A stretch of 64,000 bases of DNA, from assembly GCA_000719105.1 (NCBI GenBank), contig JODX01000003.1:248001-312000 (forward strand), in the 5' to 3' direction. Shown here piece after piece: positions 33,132-42,295 of this stretch; position 1 is the first letter of the stretch; every line of letters starts with the position of its first letter. The notes below the pieces were generated by a model. The model was not told where the DNA came from. It saw only the letters and a list, made by a program, of their open reading frames with translations, and made no database searches. The DNA comes from Streptomyces sclerotialus. Lineage in GTDB: Bacteria > Actinomycetota > Actinomycetes > Streptomycetales > Streptomycetaceae. The translations under genes and the position numbers were made by a program.

Positions 33132-33788
33132 TCACTTCTCCGCGAGGACCGGTTCGATCATCTTGCGCAGCTTCTCCTCGGTCAGTGCCTGGAGGGAGCG
33201 CGCCGCGACCTTGCCGTCCCGGTCGATGACGAGCGTGGAGGGGATCGCCTTCGGGTTGAGCGTGCCCTTCTCGAAGCGCAGCATCAGCTTGCCGGTCGGG
33301 TCGTACAGGCTCGGGAAGGTGACCCCGTAGTCCTCCTCGAAGGCCTTCGCCGGGCTGGTGCTGGTGTCGCGGGTGTTGATGCCGACGAACTGCACGCCCT
33401 GGTCGGCGAGGTCCTCGGAGACGGTGACGAGGTTGGGCGCCTCGGCGCGGCACGGCGCGCACCAGGAGCCCCACACGTTGAGGACGACGACCTTGCCCTT
33501 GTACTCCGAGAAGACGTCGAGCTTCTCGCCCTCCAGGGTCTCGCCGGAGAGGTCGGGGGCGGCGGTGCGCTCCGACTTCTTCACCGTGGCGATGCCCTCG
33601 GAGCTGGTGATGAAGCCGGTGCCGCCGCCTCCGCCGGAGGTTCCCGAACCGCACGCGGCCACGGCGAACGCGAGCACGGCGGCCCCGGCCGCGAGCAGTG
33701 CGGTGCGGCTACGGCGGCTGCGGCTCGTACGGCCCTGTTCGGTGCGGTTCGCGCGCTGGGGAGCGCGGGCACGGCTGGCGGCACTCAT
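33132..33788 (-). CDS. TlpA/ResA-like thioredoxin-fold lipoprotein
   Basis: A 218-residue lipoprotein. The signal region 'LLAAGAAVLAFAVAAC' ends in a lipobox Cys (residue ~46), followed by a Gly-rich spacer and an AhpC-TSA/redoxin domain with the active site 'WCAPC' (residues 109-113) and the cis-Pro loop 'AIPSTLVIDRDG'. It reduces apocytochrome c or related thiols outside the membrane, fed by CcdA. It is the first gene of the ccs operon. The start at 33788 lacks a strong ribosome site. Confidence 0.92.
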   Translation of the reverse strand: MSAASRARAPQRANRTEQGRTSRSRRSRTALLAAGAAVLAFAVAACGSGTSGGGGGTGFITSSEGIATVKKSERTAAPDLSGETLEGEKLDVFSEYKGKVVVLNVWGSWCAPCRAEAPNLVTVSEDLADQGVQFVGINTRDTSTSPAKAFEEDYGVTFPSLYDPTGKLMLRFEKGTLNPKAIPSTLVIDRDGKVAARSLQALTEEKLRKMIEPVLAEK

Positions 33789-33865
33789 GTGAAAAGTTTC
33801 GCATGCCCGATTCGGGGATCTTCCGCGCCCCCCTGAAGGGGCCCTGAAGGAGAGAAACCCGAATG

Positions 33866-35164
33866 TCAGGCCGTTCCCGCCGTGTCGTCCGCCGACCGCT
33901 TCCCGCCCTTCGCGAGGAACCGCTTCCAGCCCCCGGCCGGCTGCTCCCCGACCCCCAGCGACCGGAGCCTGTCCAGTACCTCCGGCCGCTGCACGTCGAG
34001 CCAGTCGGTGAACTGCCGGAACGACACCATCCGCACGTTCCCGCCCTTCTCCCGCTCCCGGGCGATGTGCTTCAGGGACTCCTCCACGGCGTCCATGTAT
34101 ATGCCGCCGTTCCACTCCTCGAAGTGATTGCCGATGAAGAGGGGTGCCCGGTTCGTCTCGTACGCCCGCCGGAAGCCCGCGATGTAGGCCTCGGTGGCCT
34201 GCTCGCGCCAGGCCGGGTAGTTGGCGGGCGGGGCCTTGGTGGAGTTCAGGGACTGGTTGGCGAGCATGTTGTAGTCCATCGAGAGCACCTCGAAGGAGCG
34301 CCCGGGGAACGGTACGGCCTGCAGCGGCAGGTCCCAGATCCCCTGCTTCCTGCCCGGCCACACCTGGAGCCCGCCGGGCGAGGAGGCGTCGTACCGCCAG
34401 CCCAGCTCCCGCGCGGTGGGCAGCAGGTTGTCCTGCCCGAGCAGGCAGGGCGTCCGGCCGCCGACGAGTTCCCTGTCGTAGTCGAAGGGCAGCGGGTCGA
34501 GGTCGTCGAAGCCGGTGTTGGTCCGCCACTCCTTCACGAAGCTCTTGGCCTGGTCTATCTCGCTGCGCCACTGCTTCGGCGTCCAGCGGGCGACCGAGCC
34601 GTACCCGTCGCCGCAGAAGTGGCCGTTGAAGTGGGTGCCTATCTCATGGCCGTCGAGCCAGGCCTGCCGCAGGTTCTGCAGCGTCGTTCTGATGTGGGCG
34701 TCCGTGAGGTAGCCGATGTCCGAGGCGCCCGGCGCGTTGTTCGGCGGGAGGTACTTGCGCTTCTTCGACTCGGGCAGCAGGTACAGCCCCGACAGGAAGA
34801 ACGTCATACGGGCGTCGTGGTCCCGGGCCGCCTTCAGGAACCGCGGGAAGAGCCCGTTGCCGACGTCTCCGGCCCCGTCCCACGAGAACACCACGAACTG
34901 CGGCGGTTCCTCGCCCGGCTCGAGCGGCCGGGGCTTCGCGGGCTGGCGGGGCTGGGCACCGGTGTCGGCGGTGGACCCGTCCCCGATCGGCTTCACCTCG
35001 GGCTCACCGCCGCCCCGGCCGCTCCCGCGCTCACGCCCGAGACCCTCGGCCGGATTCTCCTTGCCGGGCCCTCCGGGCACCCCGGTCCCGCACCCGCCGA
35101 TCCCCAGCGCGGCGGCAGCCCCCGCACCGAGTCCGAGCATTCCCCTACGGCTGATCCGCCGCAT
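33866..35164 (-). CDS. Polysaccharide deacetylase-like lipoprotein
   Basis: A 432-residue exported protein. The N-terminus 'MRRISRRGMLGLGAGAAAAL' has a twin-arginine motif and ends in a lipobox-like 'GIGGC', so it is probably Tat-exported and lipidated. The catalytic domain is a divergent NodB fold: 'VVFSWDGAGDVGNGLFPRFL' replaces the usual TFDDG segment, 'GHEIGTHFNGHF' carries the metal-ligand histidines, and 'QAVPFPGRSFEVLSMDYNML' follows. It may deacetylate a cell-wall or extracellular glycan, though the altered first motif leaves activity uncertain. It is downstream of the histidine phosphatase/hemL operon, after a terminator. Confidence 0.85.
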   Translation of the reverse strand: MRRISRRGMLGLGAGAAAALGIGGCGTGVPGGPGKENPAEGLGRERGSGRGGGEPEVKPIGDGSTADTGAQPRQPAKPRPLEPGEEPPQFVVFSWDGAGDVGNGLFPRFLKAARDHDARMTFFLSGLYLLPESKKRKYLPPNNAPGASDIGYLTDAHIRTTLQNLRQAWLDGHEIGTHFNGHFCGDGYGSVARWTPKQWRSEIDQAKSFVKEWRTNTGFDDLDPLPFDYDRELVGGRTPCLLGQDNLLPTARELGWRYDASSPGGLQVWPGRKQGIWDLPLQAVPFPGRSFEVLSMDYNMLANQSLNSTKAPPANYPAWREQATEAYIAGFRRAYETNRAPLFIGNHFEEWNGGIYMDAVEESLKHIAREREKGGNVRMVSFRQFTDWLDVQRPEVLDRLRSLGVGEQPAGGWKRFLAKGGKRSADDTAGTA

Positions 35165-35353
35165 CGCATCCCCCTTGGTCGCACGCCGTCCCTCATGGCC
35201 GAAATGACACCGATGAAGAGGGCGTCGCGAGGGGCGGGGGTTCCGTCAACCAAGCGAAGATTTCCCGAAGTTTATGGAGATACGCTTAGATGCCCGTTGC
35301 GTACGCTTTGTAACGAGGCGCACGCCGGGGGCGCTGTCGTAGACATGGCGAAG

Positions 35354-35389
35354 GGGGGCGCGCGTGCCCGGTACGAGGGCCGCGCCCCC
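35354..35389 (-). terminator. Hairpin downstream of the hemL/phosphatase operon
   Basis: A perfect 9-bp stem (gggggcgcg / cgcgccccc) with an 18-nt loop, 21 bp past the phosphatase stop on the minus strand. Confidence 0.5.
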
Positions 35390-35409
35390 ACACGAACCCG
35401 GCGGAGCGC

Positions 35410-36222
35410 TCACGCCCCGAAGGCTTTGCCCTTCCCCTTGACCGGCTTGGCCCCCGCCAGCAGATGCGCCGGCACCAGATCGCGCGCGGGCTCGGAGTAC
35501 CCCACGGACACGATCCGGTCACCCTGGTACGTGAACGTGGTCAGCGACGCGAGCGTGCACTGCCGCCTGCGCGGGTCGTGCCACAGCCGCCTGCGCTCGA
35601 CGTACGACCGCACGATCCAGATCGGCAGCTGGTGGCTGACGACCACGGCCTCGTGCCCCCGGGCCGCGTCCTTGGCCGCGTTCAGCGCGCCCATCATGCG
35701 TATCACCTGGTCGACGTACGGCTCGCCCCAGGACGGGCGGAACGGGTTGGTCAGGTGCCGCCAGTTCTCGGGCCGCCGCAGCGCACCGTCGCCGACCCCG
35801 AAGGTCTTGCCCTGGAAGACGTTGTCGGCCTCGATCAGCCGGCCGTCGGTGGCGAGGTCGAGACCGTGTGCCTTGGCGATCGGGGTCGCCGTCTCCTGCG
35901 CGCGCTCCAGCGGGGACGCCACGACGTACGTCACGTCCCGGGCGGACAGGTGCTCGGCGACCCGGTCGGCCATCCGGCGCCCGAGGTCGGAGAGGTGGTA
36001 GCCGGGCAGCCGGCCGTAGAGGATCCCGTCGGGGTTGTCGACCTCGCCGTGCCGCATGAGGTGGACGACGGTGATGTCGTCACCGTCACGGGCGCCGCCC
36101 GCGGCAGGCGTGTCGCCGACGGGGAGCGCGTCGTCCGCGGGCAGCGCGGCACCGCTCGGCAGGCCGTTCTCGCTGGAGAGCCCCTCGTCGCCGGGGAGCC
36201 CTGGGGTCTGCTGGGAACTCAT
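35410..36222 (-). CDS. Histidine phosphatase (phosphoglycerate mutase-like) family protein
   Basis: A 270-residue protein. The first 45 residues are a disordered Gly/Pro/Asp-rich leader. The branch-1 His-phosphatase core follows: '[13 protein letters not shown]' has the phosphorylated His, '[15 protein letters not shown]' the second Arg motif, and '[14 protein letters not shown]' the second catalytic His. It hydrolyses an unidentified phosphomonoester. Its ATG overlaps the hemL stop (ATGA), an arrangement conserved in Streptomyces, so coexpression with haem synthesis is firm but the functional link is not known. Confidence 0.92.
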   Translation of the reverse strand: MSSQQTPGLPGDEGLSSENGLPSGAALPADDALPVGDTPAAGGARDGDDITVVHLMRHGEVDNPDGILYGRLPGYHLSDLGRRMADRVAEHLSARDVTYVVASPLERAQETATPIAKAHGLDLATDGRLIEADNVFQGKTFGVGDGALRRPENWRHLTNPFRPSWGEPYVDQVIRMMGALNAAKDAARGHEAVVVSHQLPIWIVRSYVERRRLWHDPRRRQCTLASLTTFTYQGDRIVSVGYSEPARDLVPAHLLAGAKPVKGKGKAFGA

Positions 36223-37538
36223 GCCGCCGTGGCCTCCGCTGCTGCCCGCGCCGCCGCAGGGAGGGCGTCGGCGATCCGCTGGACGGCCCGCTCGTCGTGC
36301 GCGGTGGACACGAACCACGACTCGAACGACGACGGCGGCAGATAGACGCCCTGCGACAGCATCGAGTGGAAGAAGGCGTTGAAGCGGAAGGACTCCTGCG
36401 CCTTGGCGTCGTCGTAGTTCCGCACCGGGCGGTCGGTGAAGAAGACGGAGAACATGTTGGAGGCGGTCTGCAGCGTGTGCGCCACGCCCTCCTTGGTCAG
36501 CGACTCCGAGACGAGCGCCTGGATCTGCGCGGACGTGGCGTTCACCGTGGCGTACGCGGCGTCGTCGAGCAGCCGCAGCTGGGCGAGCCCGGCGGCGGTG
36601 GCGACCGGGTTCCCGGAGAGCGTGCCGGCCTGGTAGACGGGCCCGGCGGGCGCGAGGTGGCCCATCACGTCGGCACGGCCGCCGAAGGCCGCGGCCGGGA
36701 AGCCGCCGCCCATCACCTTGCCGAACGTCATGAGGTCGGGACGCACGCCGTCGATCCCGAACCACCCGGCGCGGCTGGTCCGGAAGCCGGTCATGACCTC
36801 GTCGGAGATGTAGAGCGCGCCGTTCTGCTCGCACGCGTCCTTCAGCCCCTGGTTGAAGCCGGGCAGCGGCGGTACGACGCCCATGTTGCCGGGCGAGGCC
36901 TCGGTGATGACACAGGCGATCTCGCCGGGGTGGGCGGCGAAGGCGGCGTGCACGGCGTCGAGGTCGTTGTACGGCAGCACGATGGTGTCGCCGGCCTGGG
37001 CTCCGGTGACGCCCGGGGTGTCGGGCAGCGCGAAGGTCGCGACCCCGCTGCCGGCCGACGCGAGCAGCGCGTCGACGTGCCCGTGGTAGCACCCGGCGAA
37101 CTTGATCACCTTGGACCGCCGGGTGAAGCCGCGGGCCAGCCGGATGGCGGACATGGTGGCCTCGGTGCCGCTGGAAACCAGCCGGACCTGGTCGAGGGGC
37201 TCGACGCGGGCGACCATCTCCTCGGCGAGCGCGACCTCGCCCTCGGCGGGCGTGCCGAAGGAGGTGCCGCGCGAGACGGCCTCCTGCACGGCGGCGACCA
37301 CCTCGGGGTGGGAGTGCCCGAGGATCATCGGCCCCCACGAACACACGAGGTCGACGTACTCACGGCCGTCGGCATCGGTCAGGTAGGGACCGGTACCGGA
37401 CACCATGAACCGGGGCGTACCGCCCACGGCGCCGAAGGCACGCACCGGAGAGTTCACGCCGCCGGGCGTGACGGCCGCCGCGCGCTCGAAGAGATTCTGC
37501 GAAACTGGGGCATCGAACGGATAGCTCACACAAGCCAT
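36219..37538 (-). CDS. hemL: Glutamate-1-semialdehyde 2,1-aminomutase
   Basis: A 439-residue PLP enzyme that converts glutamate-1-semialdehyde to 5-aminolevulinate, the C5 route to haem and corrinoids. Class III aminotransferase features include '[19 protein letters not shown]', '[17 protein letters not shown]', '[17 protein letters not shown]' and the PLP-lysine motif '[18 protein letters not shown]'. I use the ATG at 37538 ('[14 protein letters not shown]'); a GTG 9 bp downstream is also possible. Its position close to the ccs operon places haem supply and cytochrome maturation within 8 kb. Confidence 0.95.
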   Translation of the reverse strand: MACVSYPFDAPVSQNLFERAAAVTPGGVNSPVRAFGAVGGTPRFMVSGTGPYLTDADGREYVDLVCSWGPMILGHSHPEVVAAVQEAVSRGTSFGTPAEGEVALAEEMVARVEPLDQVRLVSSGTEATMSAIRLARGFTRRSKVIKFAGCYHGHVDALLASAGSGVATFALPDTPGVTGAQAGDTIVLPYNDLDAVHAAFAAHPGEIACVITEASPGNMGVVPPLPGFNQGLKDACEQNGALYISDEVMTGFRTSRAGWFGIDGVRPDLMTFGKVMGGGFPAAAFGGRADVMGHLAPAGPVYQAGTLSGNPVATAAGLAQLRLLDDAAYATVNATSAQIQALVSESLTKEGVAHTLQTASNMFSVFFTDRPVRNYDDAKAQESFRFNAFFHSMLSQGVYLPPSSFESWFVSTAHDERAVQRIADALPAAARAAAEATAA

Positions 37539-37678
37539 GGTGTCAGAGGCTCCGAGAATCCCGCGGACTGGTGTTTCCACGCACGTTTCGGCGCGTGACC
37601 GCGGGGGAGGTCAACTGACACGATGATCGGGTTGCGCGGCGGGGGCCACGCGTCCTAGAAAAGCAGTCGGGTGGAGAT

Positions 37679-38569
37679 ATGCATCGCGGTGGCGGACTGG
37701 GCGAGGGGACCGATGGCCTCGGTCCTCGGCGTGCCCGGCGGGGAAGGCACCGGCGCGAAGCGGAGGAATCGACCGAGACACGAGGCGAGGCACGCCATGG
37801 TTCGCCGGGCCCCCAGGGTGCGCCGGGCCCTCAAGGATCGCCGGGCCCCACGGCACCCCAGCCCCCCGCGGCTCCGACTCCGCCGCAGCCCGTCGCTCCC
37901 CAGCAGGACGGTTCACGGCAGGACGTCTGGCAGCAGGGCGTCCCTGAGGCCGAGCGTGAGCGCATCGACCTTGCGGGCCGTATGGACGGTATGGACCGTA
38001 GGGATCGCAGGGAACAGACGGGCAGGACGAGCCGCGCAGACCGGAAGCGCCGAGCGGACCGCATGGATCGCATCGACCCGTTGGAGCGCGTCGCCGACCG
38101 GCTGCGGGCAGGGAGCGGGAATGGTGGCCGGGTGGGGGTGACGTACAAGTACTTCGGCGCACCGGACGGCGCGACGGCGGCCCGCGTCCCGATCTCGATG
38201 CGGCCCGAGGAACTGGGCGGCGACGAGCTCGGCATGAACGGCATGTTCACCAAGATCAAGCCGGAGACGATGGCGGCCATGGTGCTGACCGGCATCGAAG
38301 GCGTGCCGCTGCACAAGGTGCCCCCGCTGGAACTGGTGGTGCTGCACCCCGACTACGCGGTCGTGAAGCTCCCCATGACGGTCGTCGACCCGCTCCGCGG
38401 CATCGGCGAGGAGGCGGTCGGCGCGGCGGCGTTCATCTGGTCGACGGTCCCGGACCGCGGCGGCCCCCGGGACGCGTTCAACGTGTACCAGCTGCTGCAC
38501 GAGTGGCAGGACTTCAGCCACCGGCTGCACGAGGCGGGGCACCAGCCGTACTGCCTGGTGTGGCCCTGA
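37679..38569 (+). CDS. Conserved actinobacterial hypothetical protein, start uncertain
   Basis: The conserved part is the C-terminal ~170 residues, from 'MDRIDPLERVADRL' through 'EELGGDELGMNGMFTKIKPE' to 'YQLLHEWQDFSHRLHEAGHQ'. It is a compact soluble domain found next to hemL in Streptomyces, with no known function. Upstream of it in frame is a low-complexity leader with a collagen-like stretch ('GSPGPQGAPGPQGSPGP') and Pro/Gln/Ala. An ATG at 37679 with 'ggtggagat' before it supports the full 296-residue form, but ATGs at 37982, 37991 or 38063 would give a short form. No domain of known activity is visible. Confidence 0.75.
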   Translation: MHRGGGLGEGTDGLGPRRARRGRHRREAEESTETRGEARHGSPGPQGAPGPQGSPGPTAPQPPAAPTPPQPVAPQQDGSRQDVWQQGVPEAERERIDLAGRMDGMDRRDRREQTGRTSRADRKRRADRMDRIDPLERVADRLRAGSGNGGRVGVTYKYFGAPDGATAARVPISMRPEELGGDELGMNGMFTKIKPETMAAMVLTGIEGVPLHKVPPLELVVLHPDYAVVKLPMTVVDPLRGIGEEAVGAAAFIWSTVPDRGGPRDAFNVYQLLHEWQDFSHRLHEAGHQPYCLVWP

Positions 38570-38591
38570 CCTGAGTTCCTCCGGCTCCTCA

Positions 38592-38629
38592 GGGACCGGG
38601 GCGGGGTCTTCGGGCCCCGCCCCGGTCCC
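38592..38629 (+). terminator. Strong GC hairpin terminator
   Basis: A perfect 15-bp stem (gggaccggggcgggg / ccccgccccggtccc) with an 8-nt loop, 22 bp after the stop of the hypothetical gene. It is followed by short tandem repeats of a cggtccccgttc type up to about 38660. Confidence 0.7.
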
Positions 38630-38721
38630 GTTCCCGGTCCCCGTTCCCGGTCCCCGTTTCGGTGCCGGCGCGCAGGGGTACCCGGCGGCGGCCCCGACCG
38701 GATCACCCGCCAGGAGCCCGA

Positions 38722-39216
38722 ATGACCGAGGGACCGCCACAGCCGCATCGCTCGCGTTCGCTGGTCGGCGGGCTGCTGGCCGGTGTCGGAGTGGCGGCGT
38801 TCGTGGACGAGGCCGTCTTCCACCAGCTGCTGCACTGGCACCACTTCTACGACCGGTCGACCACCGACGCGGGCCTGGTCTCGGACGGGTTCTTCCACGC
38901 GTTCGGCTGGCTGGCGACGGTGGCCGGGCTGTTCCTCTACGCGGACCTGCGCCGCCGGAACGGCCTGCTGCGCACCGCCTGGTGGTCCGGTGTGTGCCTG
39001 GGCCTCGGCGGGTTCCAGCTCTACGACGGGACGATCCACCACAAGGTGCTGCGCCTCCACCAGATCCGCTACGGCGTCGATCCGGCACCGTACGACTGGA
39101 CCTGGAACGCGATCGCCGTCCTGTTCCTGGCCGCCGGGGTGGCGCTGTGGCTGCGGGCGCGCCGTACCGGTGACCGGGCGCACGGGCGTCCGCGGGTCCG
39201 CACCGGCGCCGCATGA
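38722..39216 (+). CDS. DUF2243 membrane protein
   Basis: A 164-residue protein starting at an ATG with 'ccaggagc' before it. It has four hydrophobic segments and a high number of His residues in conserved positions: 'FHQLLHWHHFYDRSTTDA', 'DGFFHAFGWLA', 'YDGTIHHKVLRLHQIRYG'. This His pattern suggests metal or haem contact within the membrane. DUF2243 genes are regularly next to ctaG homologues, as here, where the next ATG overlaps this stop. Confidence 0.9.
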   Translation: MTEGPPQPHRSRSLVGGLLAGVGVAAFVDEAVFHQLLHWHHFYDRSTTDAGLVSDGFFHAFGWLATVAGLFLYADLRRRNGLLRTAWWSGVCLGLGGFQLYDGTIHHKVLRLHQIRYGVDPAPYDWTWNAIAVLFLAAGVALWLRARRTGDRAHGRPRVRTGAA

Positions 39217-40046
39217 CCGTCGTCGCCGCCGTCCTGTGCTGCGCGCTCTACACGTACGCCGCCGGCCGGCTGCGGCGCCGCGGTGACGCGTGGGCGCGGG
39301 GCCGGGACGCGGTCTGGTGGCTGGGCTGGGCCGTGCTGGTCTGCTCGGTCGAGGTGCCGTGGGGGACGTATCTGCCGCCGTTCACCGCGCACACGGTCGC
39401 GCACCTCGGCGCGGGCATGGTGGCGCCGCTCCTGGTCGTGGTCGCCCGGCCGGTCACGCTGGCGCTGCGGACGGTGCCCGTCGCGGTGCGGCGCGGGCTG
39501 GTGTCGCTGACGCGCGCGCGGGTGGTGCGCTTCCTCGTCCTCCCACCGGTCGCGGCCGTCATCGACGTGGGCGGTCTGTGGCTGCTGTACCGGGCCCCGC
39601 TGCCGGCCGGTGTGCACCACAGTCCGTTGCTGTACCCCCATCTCTTCGCCGCCGGGACGCTGTTCACCTTCTCGGTCCTGGCCCTGGACCCGCTGCGGCA
39701 CCGCCCCGGGCTGCCGCTGCGCGCCGGGACCCTCCTCGTCGCCGCCGCGGCCCACGCCGTGCTCGCCAAGTCCCTCTGGGCGGCGGGCCCGCCGGGCACG
39801 GCGTACGCGGCGGCGGACCTGCGGATGGCGTCGCAGCTCATGTACTACGGCGGTGACCTCGTCGAGATCGCTCTGGCGGTGGTGGTGGCGCACCAGTGGT
39901 ACCGGGCCGAGGGGCGCGCCCTGCGCCGTGTGAGGATGCTGTCCACGGTGGCGGAGGGAACGGGGGACGGTCATGACCAGTCGGCTGCTGATGCCGCGGC
40001 GGCGCACCGGGAGCACGGAAGGCGTACGGTCGCGGGAAGTCCATGA
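39213..40046 (+). CDS. Cytochrome c oxidase assembly protein, caa3-type CtaG family
   Basis: A 277-residue polytopic protein of the caa3_CtaG family. Typical segments are 'VEVPWGTYLPPFTAHTVAHL', 'AGMVAPLLVVVARPVTLAL' and 'ASQLMYYGGDLVEIALAVVV', with conserved His in the membrane. It probably helps copper insertion or assembly of a cytochrome oxidase. It overlaps the DUF2243 gene by 4 bp at its 5' end and the transglutaminase-like gene by 74 bp at its 3' end. The C-terminal Ala/His/Asp tail is probably disordered. Confidence 0.88.
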   Translation: MTVVAAVLCCALYTYAAGRLRRRGDAWARGRDAVWWLGWAVLVCSVEVPWGTYLPPFTAHTVAHLGAGMVAPLLVVVARPVTLALRTVPVAVRRGLVSLTRARVVRFLVLPPVAAVIDVGGLWLLYRAPLPAGVHHSPLLYPHLFAAGTLFTFSVLALDPLRHRPGLPLRAGTLLVAAAAHAVLAKSLWAAGPPGTAYAAADLRMASQLMYYGGDLVEIALAVVVAHQWYRAEGRALRRVRMLSTVAEGTGDGHDQSAADAAAAHREHGRRTVAGSP

Positions 40047-40755
40047 CGGCCATGATGTCGCCGGGTCGGCCGGGGCCACCGCGATCCTGGACTGGGAGCA
40101 CCCGCTCGTCGCCGGGCTCGTGACGCGCGTACGGCACATCACCGCGCCGCTCGACGCCCCGCTCGACACGCTGCGCGCCGCGCACCGGATCGTCGCGCGC
40201 GAGGTCCGTCCCGTGTACTCCGTCGAGGACGGCCGCCGGGCGTCCCGCACCCTGGCGCTGGGGCGCGGCTCGTGCAGTCAGCGGATGGCCGTCCTGGAGG
40301 CGGTCGCCCGGGCGACCGGAGTCCCCACGCGCGTACGCGGGCTGCTCGTCGACGGAGCCTTCTGGTACCCGCGGTTCCCCCGGCTGCGGCCGCTCGTGCC
40401 GGAACAGGTGCTGCTGGCGTGGCCTGAGTTCCGGATCGAGGGGACGTGGGTGCCGGTCGGGGAGCTGTTCGGGGAGCCGTCCGGCGTGGGGGGCTTCACC
40501 AACCGGGGCAGCGAGACCCTCTTCGACGCCGTGGCCCGGACCGGCATCCGCTGGGACGCCCCCGCGCCCGGCTGCGACGGCACCGCGGCGTGCGACCTGT
40601 CCGCCCGGGTCCGCGTCGACCTCGGGTACTTCACCTCCCGCGACGACCTCTTCGCACGGCACGGACAGACCCTGTGCCGTACGGCCCGGACGGTCTCGGA
40701 GCCCGTCCTGGGCCGCTGGAGCGCGGGCGCCCGCACCACCGGTACGGCGGCCTGA
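39973..40755 (+). CDS. Transglutaminase-like domain protein
   Basis: A 260-residue protein. The N-terminal ~30 residues are polar; the core has the transglutaminase-like catalytic Cys motif 'GRGSCSQRMAVLEAVARATG' followed by 'AFWYPRFPRLRPLVPEQ', where a His/Asp pair would normally complete the triad. I see no clear His at the expected position ('HAW' type), so catalytic competence is doubtful. It begins inside the ctaG-like gene, an overlap of 74 bp, so it is almost certainly cotranscribed. Confidence 0.75.
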   Translation: MTSRLLMPRRRTGSTEGVRSREVHDGHDVAGSAGATAILDWEHPLVAGLVTRVRHITAPLDAPLDTLRAAHRIVAREVRPVYSVEDGRRASRTLALGRGSCSQRMAVLEAVARATGVPTRVRGLLVDGAFWYPRFPRLRPLVPEQVLLAWPEFRIEGTWVPVGELFGEPSGVGGFTNRGSETLFDAVARTGIRWDAPAPGCDGTAACDLSARVRVDLGYFTSRDDLFARHGQTLCRTARTVSEPVLGRWSAGARTTGTAA

Positions 40756-40774
40756 GACCACCGGCCCCAGCCGG

Positions 40775-42295
40775 TCACCGGTCCCGGGTTCCCTCCCCCG
40801 TCTCCGCCGCCGGCACCGTGAATCCGATGACCGCGCCGCCTCCGGCCCGCCGCCGGGCGAAGGGCGCACCCCCGTGTGCCTCGGCGACCTCCCGCATGAT
40901 GGACAGACCGAGGCCCGAGCCGGGCAGGCTGCGGGCGGCGGGGGTGCGGTAGAAGCGGTCGAAGACGCGGACCAGGTCGTCGCCGTCGATGCCGGGACCC
41001 CGGTCGCGCACCTCTACGCGGACGACCCCCGTCCCGGTTGCGGTCCCGGTCCCCGTTCCGACGCCGGTGCCGGTCCCGGTGCCGGTGCCCTCCGGGTCGT
41101 CGGTCCCGTCCCCCGGCCCCGGTCCCGGTCCCGTCACCACGATCTCGATCGTCCCTGCTCCCCCGCGGTCGAACTTCGCCGCGTTCTCCACCAGGTTCGA
41201 CACCGCGCGCTGCAGCGCACTCGCCCGGCCCCGCACCGTGGTGTCGCCCGTCGCCCGTACCGCGATCTCCCGGCCGGTCCGGCGGCGGGCGGGCGTCGCC
41301 ACGTCCTCGGCGATGTCGGCGAGGGCCACCCGCTGGACCGGCTCGGTGCCGGACTGGCCGGCCGCCAGGTCCACCAGCTCGTTGACCAGGTCGGTCAGTT
41401 CACGGGCCTCCTGGGCGAGGTCGGTGACCAGGTCCTCGCGGACGGCGGGCGGGAACTCGCCGATGCGGCGCAGCAGGGAGATGTTGGTGCGCAGGGAGGT
41501 CAGGGGGGTGCGGAGTTCGTGGCCCGCGTCCTGGACCAGTCGCCGCTGGTCCTCCTCCGACCGGGCGAGCCGGACCAGCATGCGGTCGAAGGAGCGGCCG
41601 ACGCGGGCCACCTCGTCGCGGCCGGTGACGGGGACCTGGATGTCGAGCCGGCCGGTGCGGGCGACGTCCTCCGCCGCGCCGGCCAGCCGTACCAGGCGCC
41701 GGGTGAGGCGGCGGGCCAGCCACCAGCCGAACAGCCCGGCCGACAGGACGACCGCCGCGACCAGCAGCACCGTGCGCTGCTGCAGCTCCCGCAGCAGGTC
41801 CTCGGTGTCGCTGAACTCCTGGGCGACCTGGACCGCGCCCCGCCCGTCGCCGAGGGACACGGTGGCCACGCGGTAGCGCCCGTCGCCCCGGGCCACCTCG
41901 TCGTGCTGGACCACCCGGCCCGCGGCGGCCGCGTCGGCCGTACGGCGGTCCATCGAGCGGACGGGGAGGCCCGGGCCGCCGGGGTCCGCGATCTCACCGC
42001 CCGGGCCCAGCACCTGGACGACCGGCCGGCCCGTGCCCAGCAGTTCGTCGCGCGGTCCGCCCCGGTCGGCGGCGGCGTAGTCCTCGGGGCCGAGCTCCTG
42101 CTCCTGTACCTGGTCGCGCAGTTCCCGCACCATCCCGGCGAACACGGTCAGCTGGTCGACCCGGACGAGGCGGGCCGCCGCGCTGTAACTGAGGAAGCCC
42201 ACGAGGACGGTGACGACGGCGGCGACGAGGGCGAACGAGACCGTGAAGGTGGTCCGGAGGGCGGAGATCCGGGGCCGGCGCGGGCGCACGGGCAC
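40775..42295 (-). CDS. HAMP-domain sensor histidine kinase
   Basis: A 506-residue kinase. Transmembrane helices at ~18-38 and ~176-194 bracket an extracytoplasmic sensor; HAMP follows, then HisKA with His 259 in 'DAGHELRTPLTSL', the N box 'NLVENAAKFDRG', the G1 box 'DRGPGIDGDDL' and G2 'GSGLGLSIM'. Between the N and G1 boxes there is an unusual Gly-Thr/Gly-Pro low-complexity insert of ~35 residues encoded by hexanucleotide repeats. Its GTG directly abuts the response regulator stop, so the pair is one operon. The signal is unknown. Confidence 0.93.
   Translation of the reverse strand: MPVRPRRPRISALRTTFTVSFALVAAVVTVLVGFLSYSAAARLVRVDQLTVFAGMVRELRDQVQEQELGPEDYAAADRGGPRDELLGTGRPVVQVLGPGGEIADPGGPGLPVRSMDRRTADAAAAGRVVQHDEVARGDGRYRVATVSLGDGRGAVQVAQEFSDTEDLLRELQQRTVLLVAAVVLSAGLFGWWLARRLTRRLVRLAGAAEDVARTGRLDIQVPVTGRDEVARVGRSFDRMLVRLARSEEDQRRLVQDAGHELRTPLTSLRTNISLLRRIGEFPPAVREDLVTDLAQEARELTDLVNELVDLAAGQSGTEPVQRVALADIAEDVATPARRRTGREIAVRATGDTTVRGRASALQRAVSNLVENAAKFDRGGAGTIEIVVTGPGPGPGDGTDDPEGTGTGTGTGVGTGTGTATGTGVVRVEVRDRGPGIDGDDLVRVFDRFYRTPAARSLPGSGLGLSIMREVAEAHGGAPFARRRAGGGAVIGFTVPAAETGEGTRDR

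Noticed and set aside
30713..33229. Very long open frame on the plus strand opposite resB and ccdA
   Set aside because: Its translation is Arg/Gly/His/Gln-rich with no domain, while the minus strand encodes clear ResB and CcdA proteins. It is an artefact of high GC third positions.
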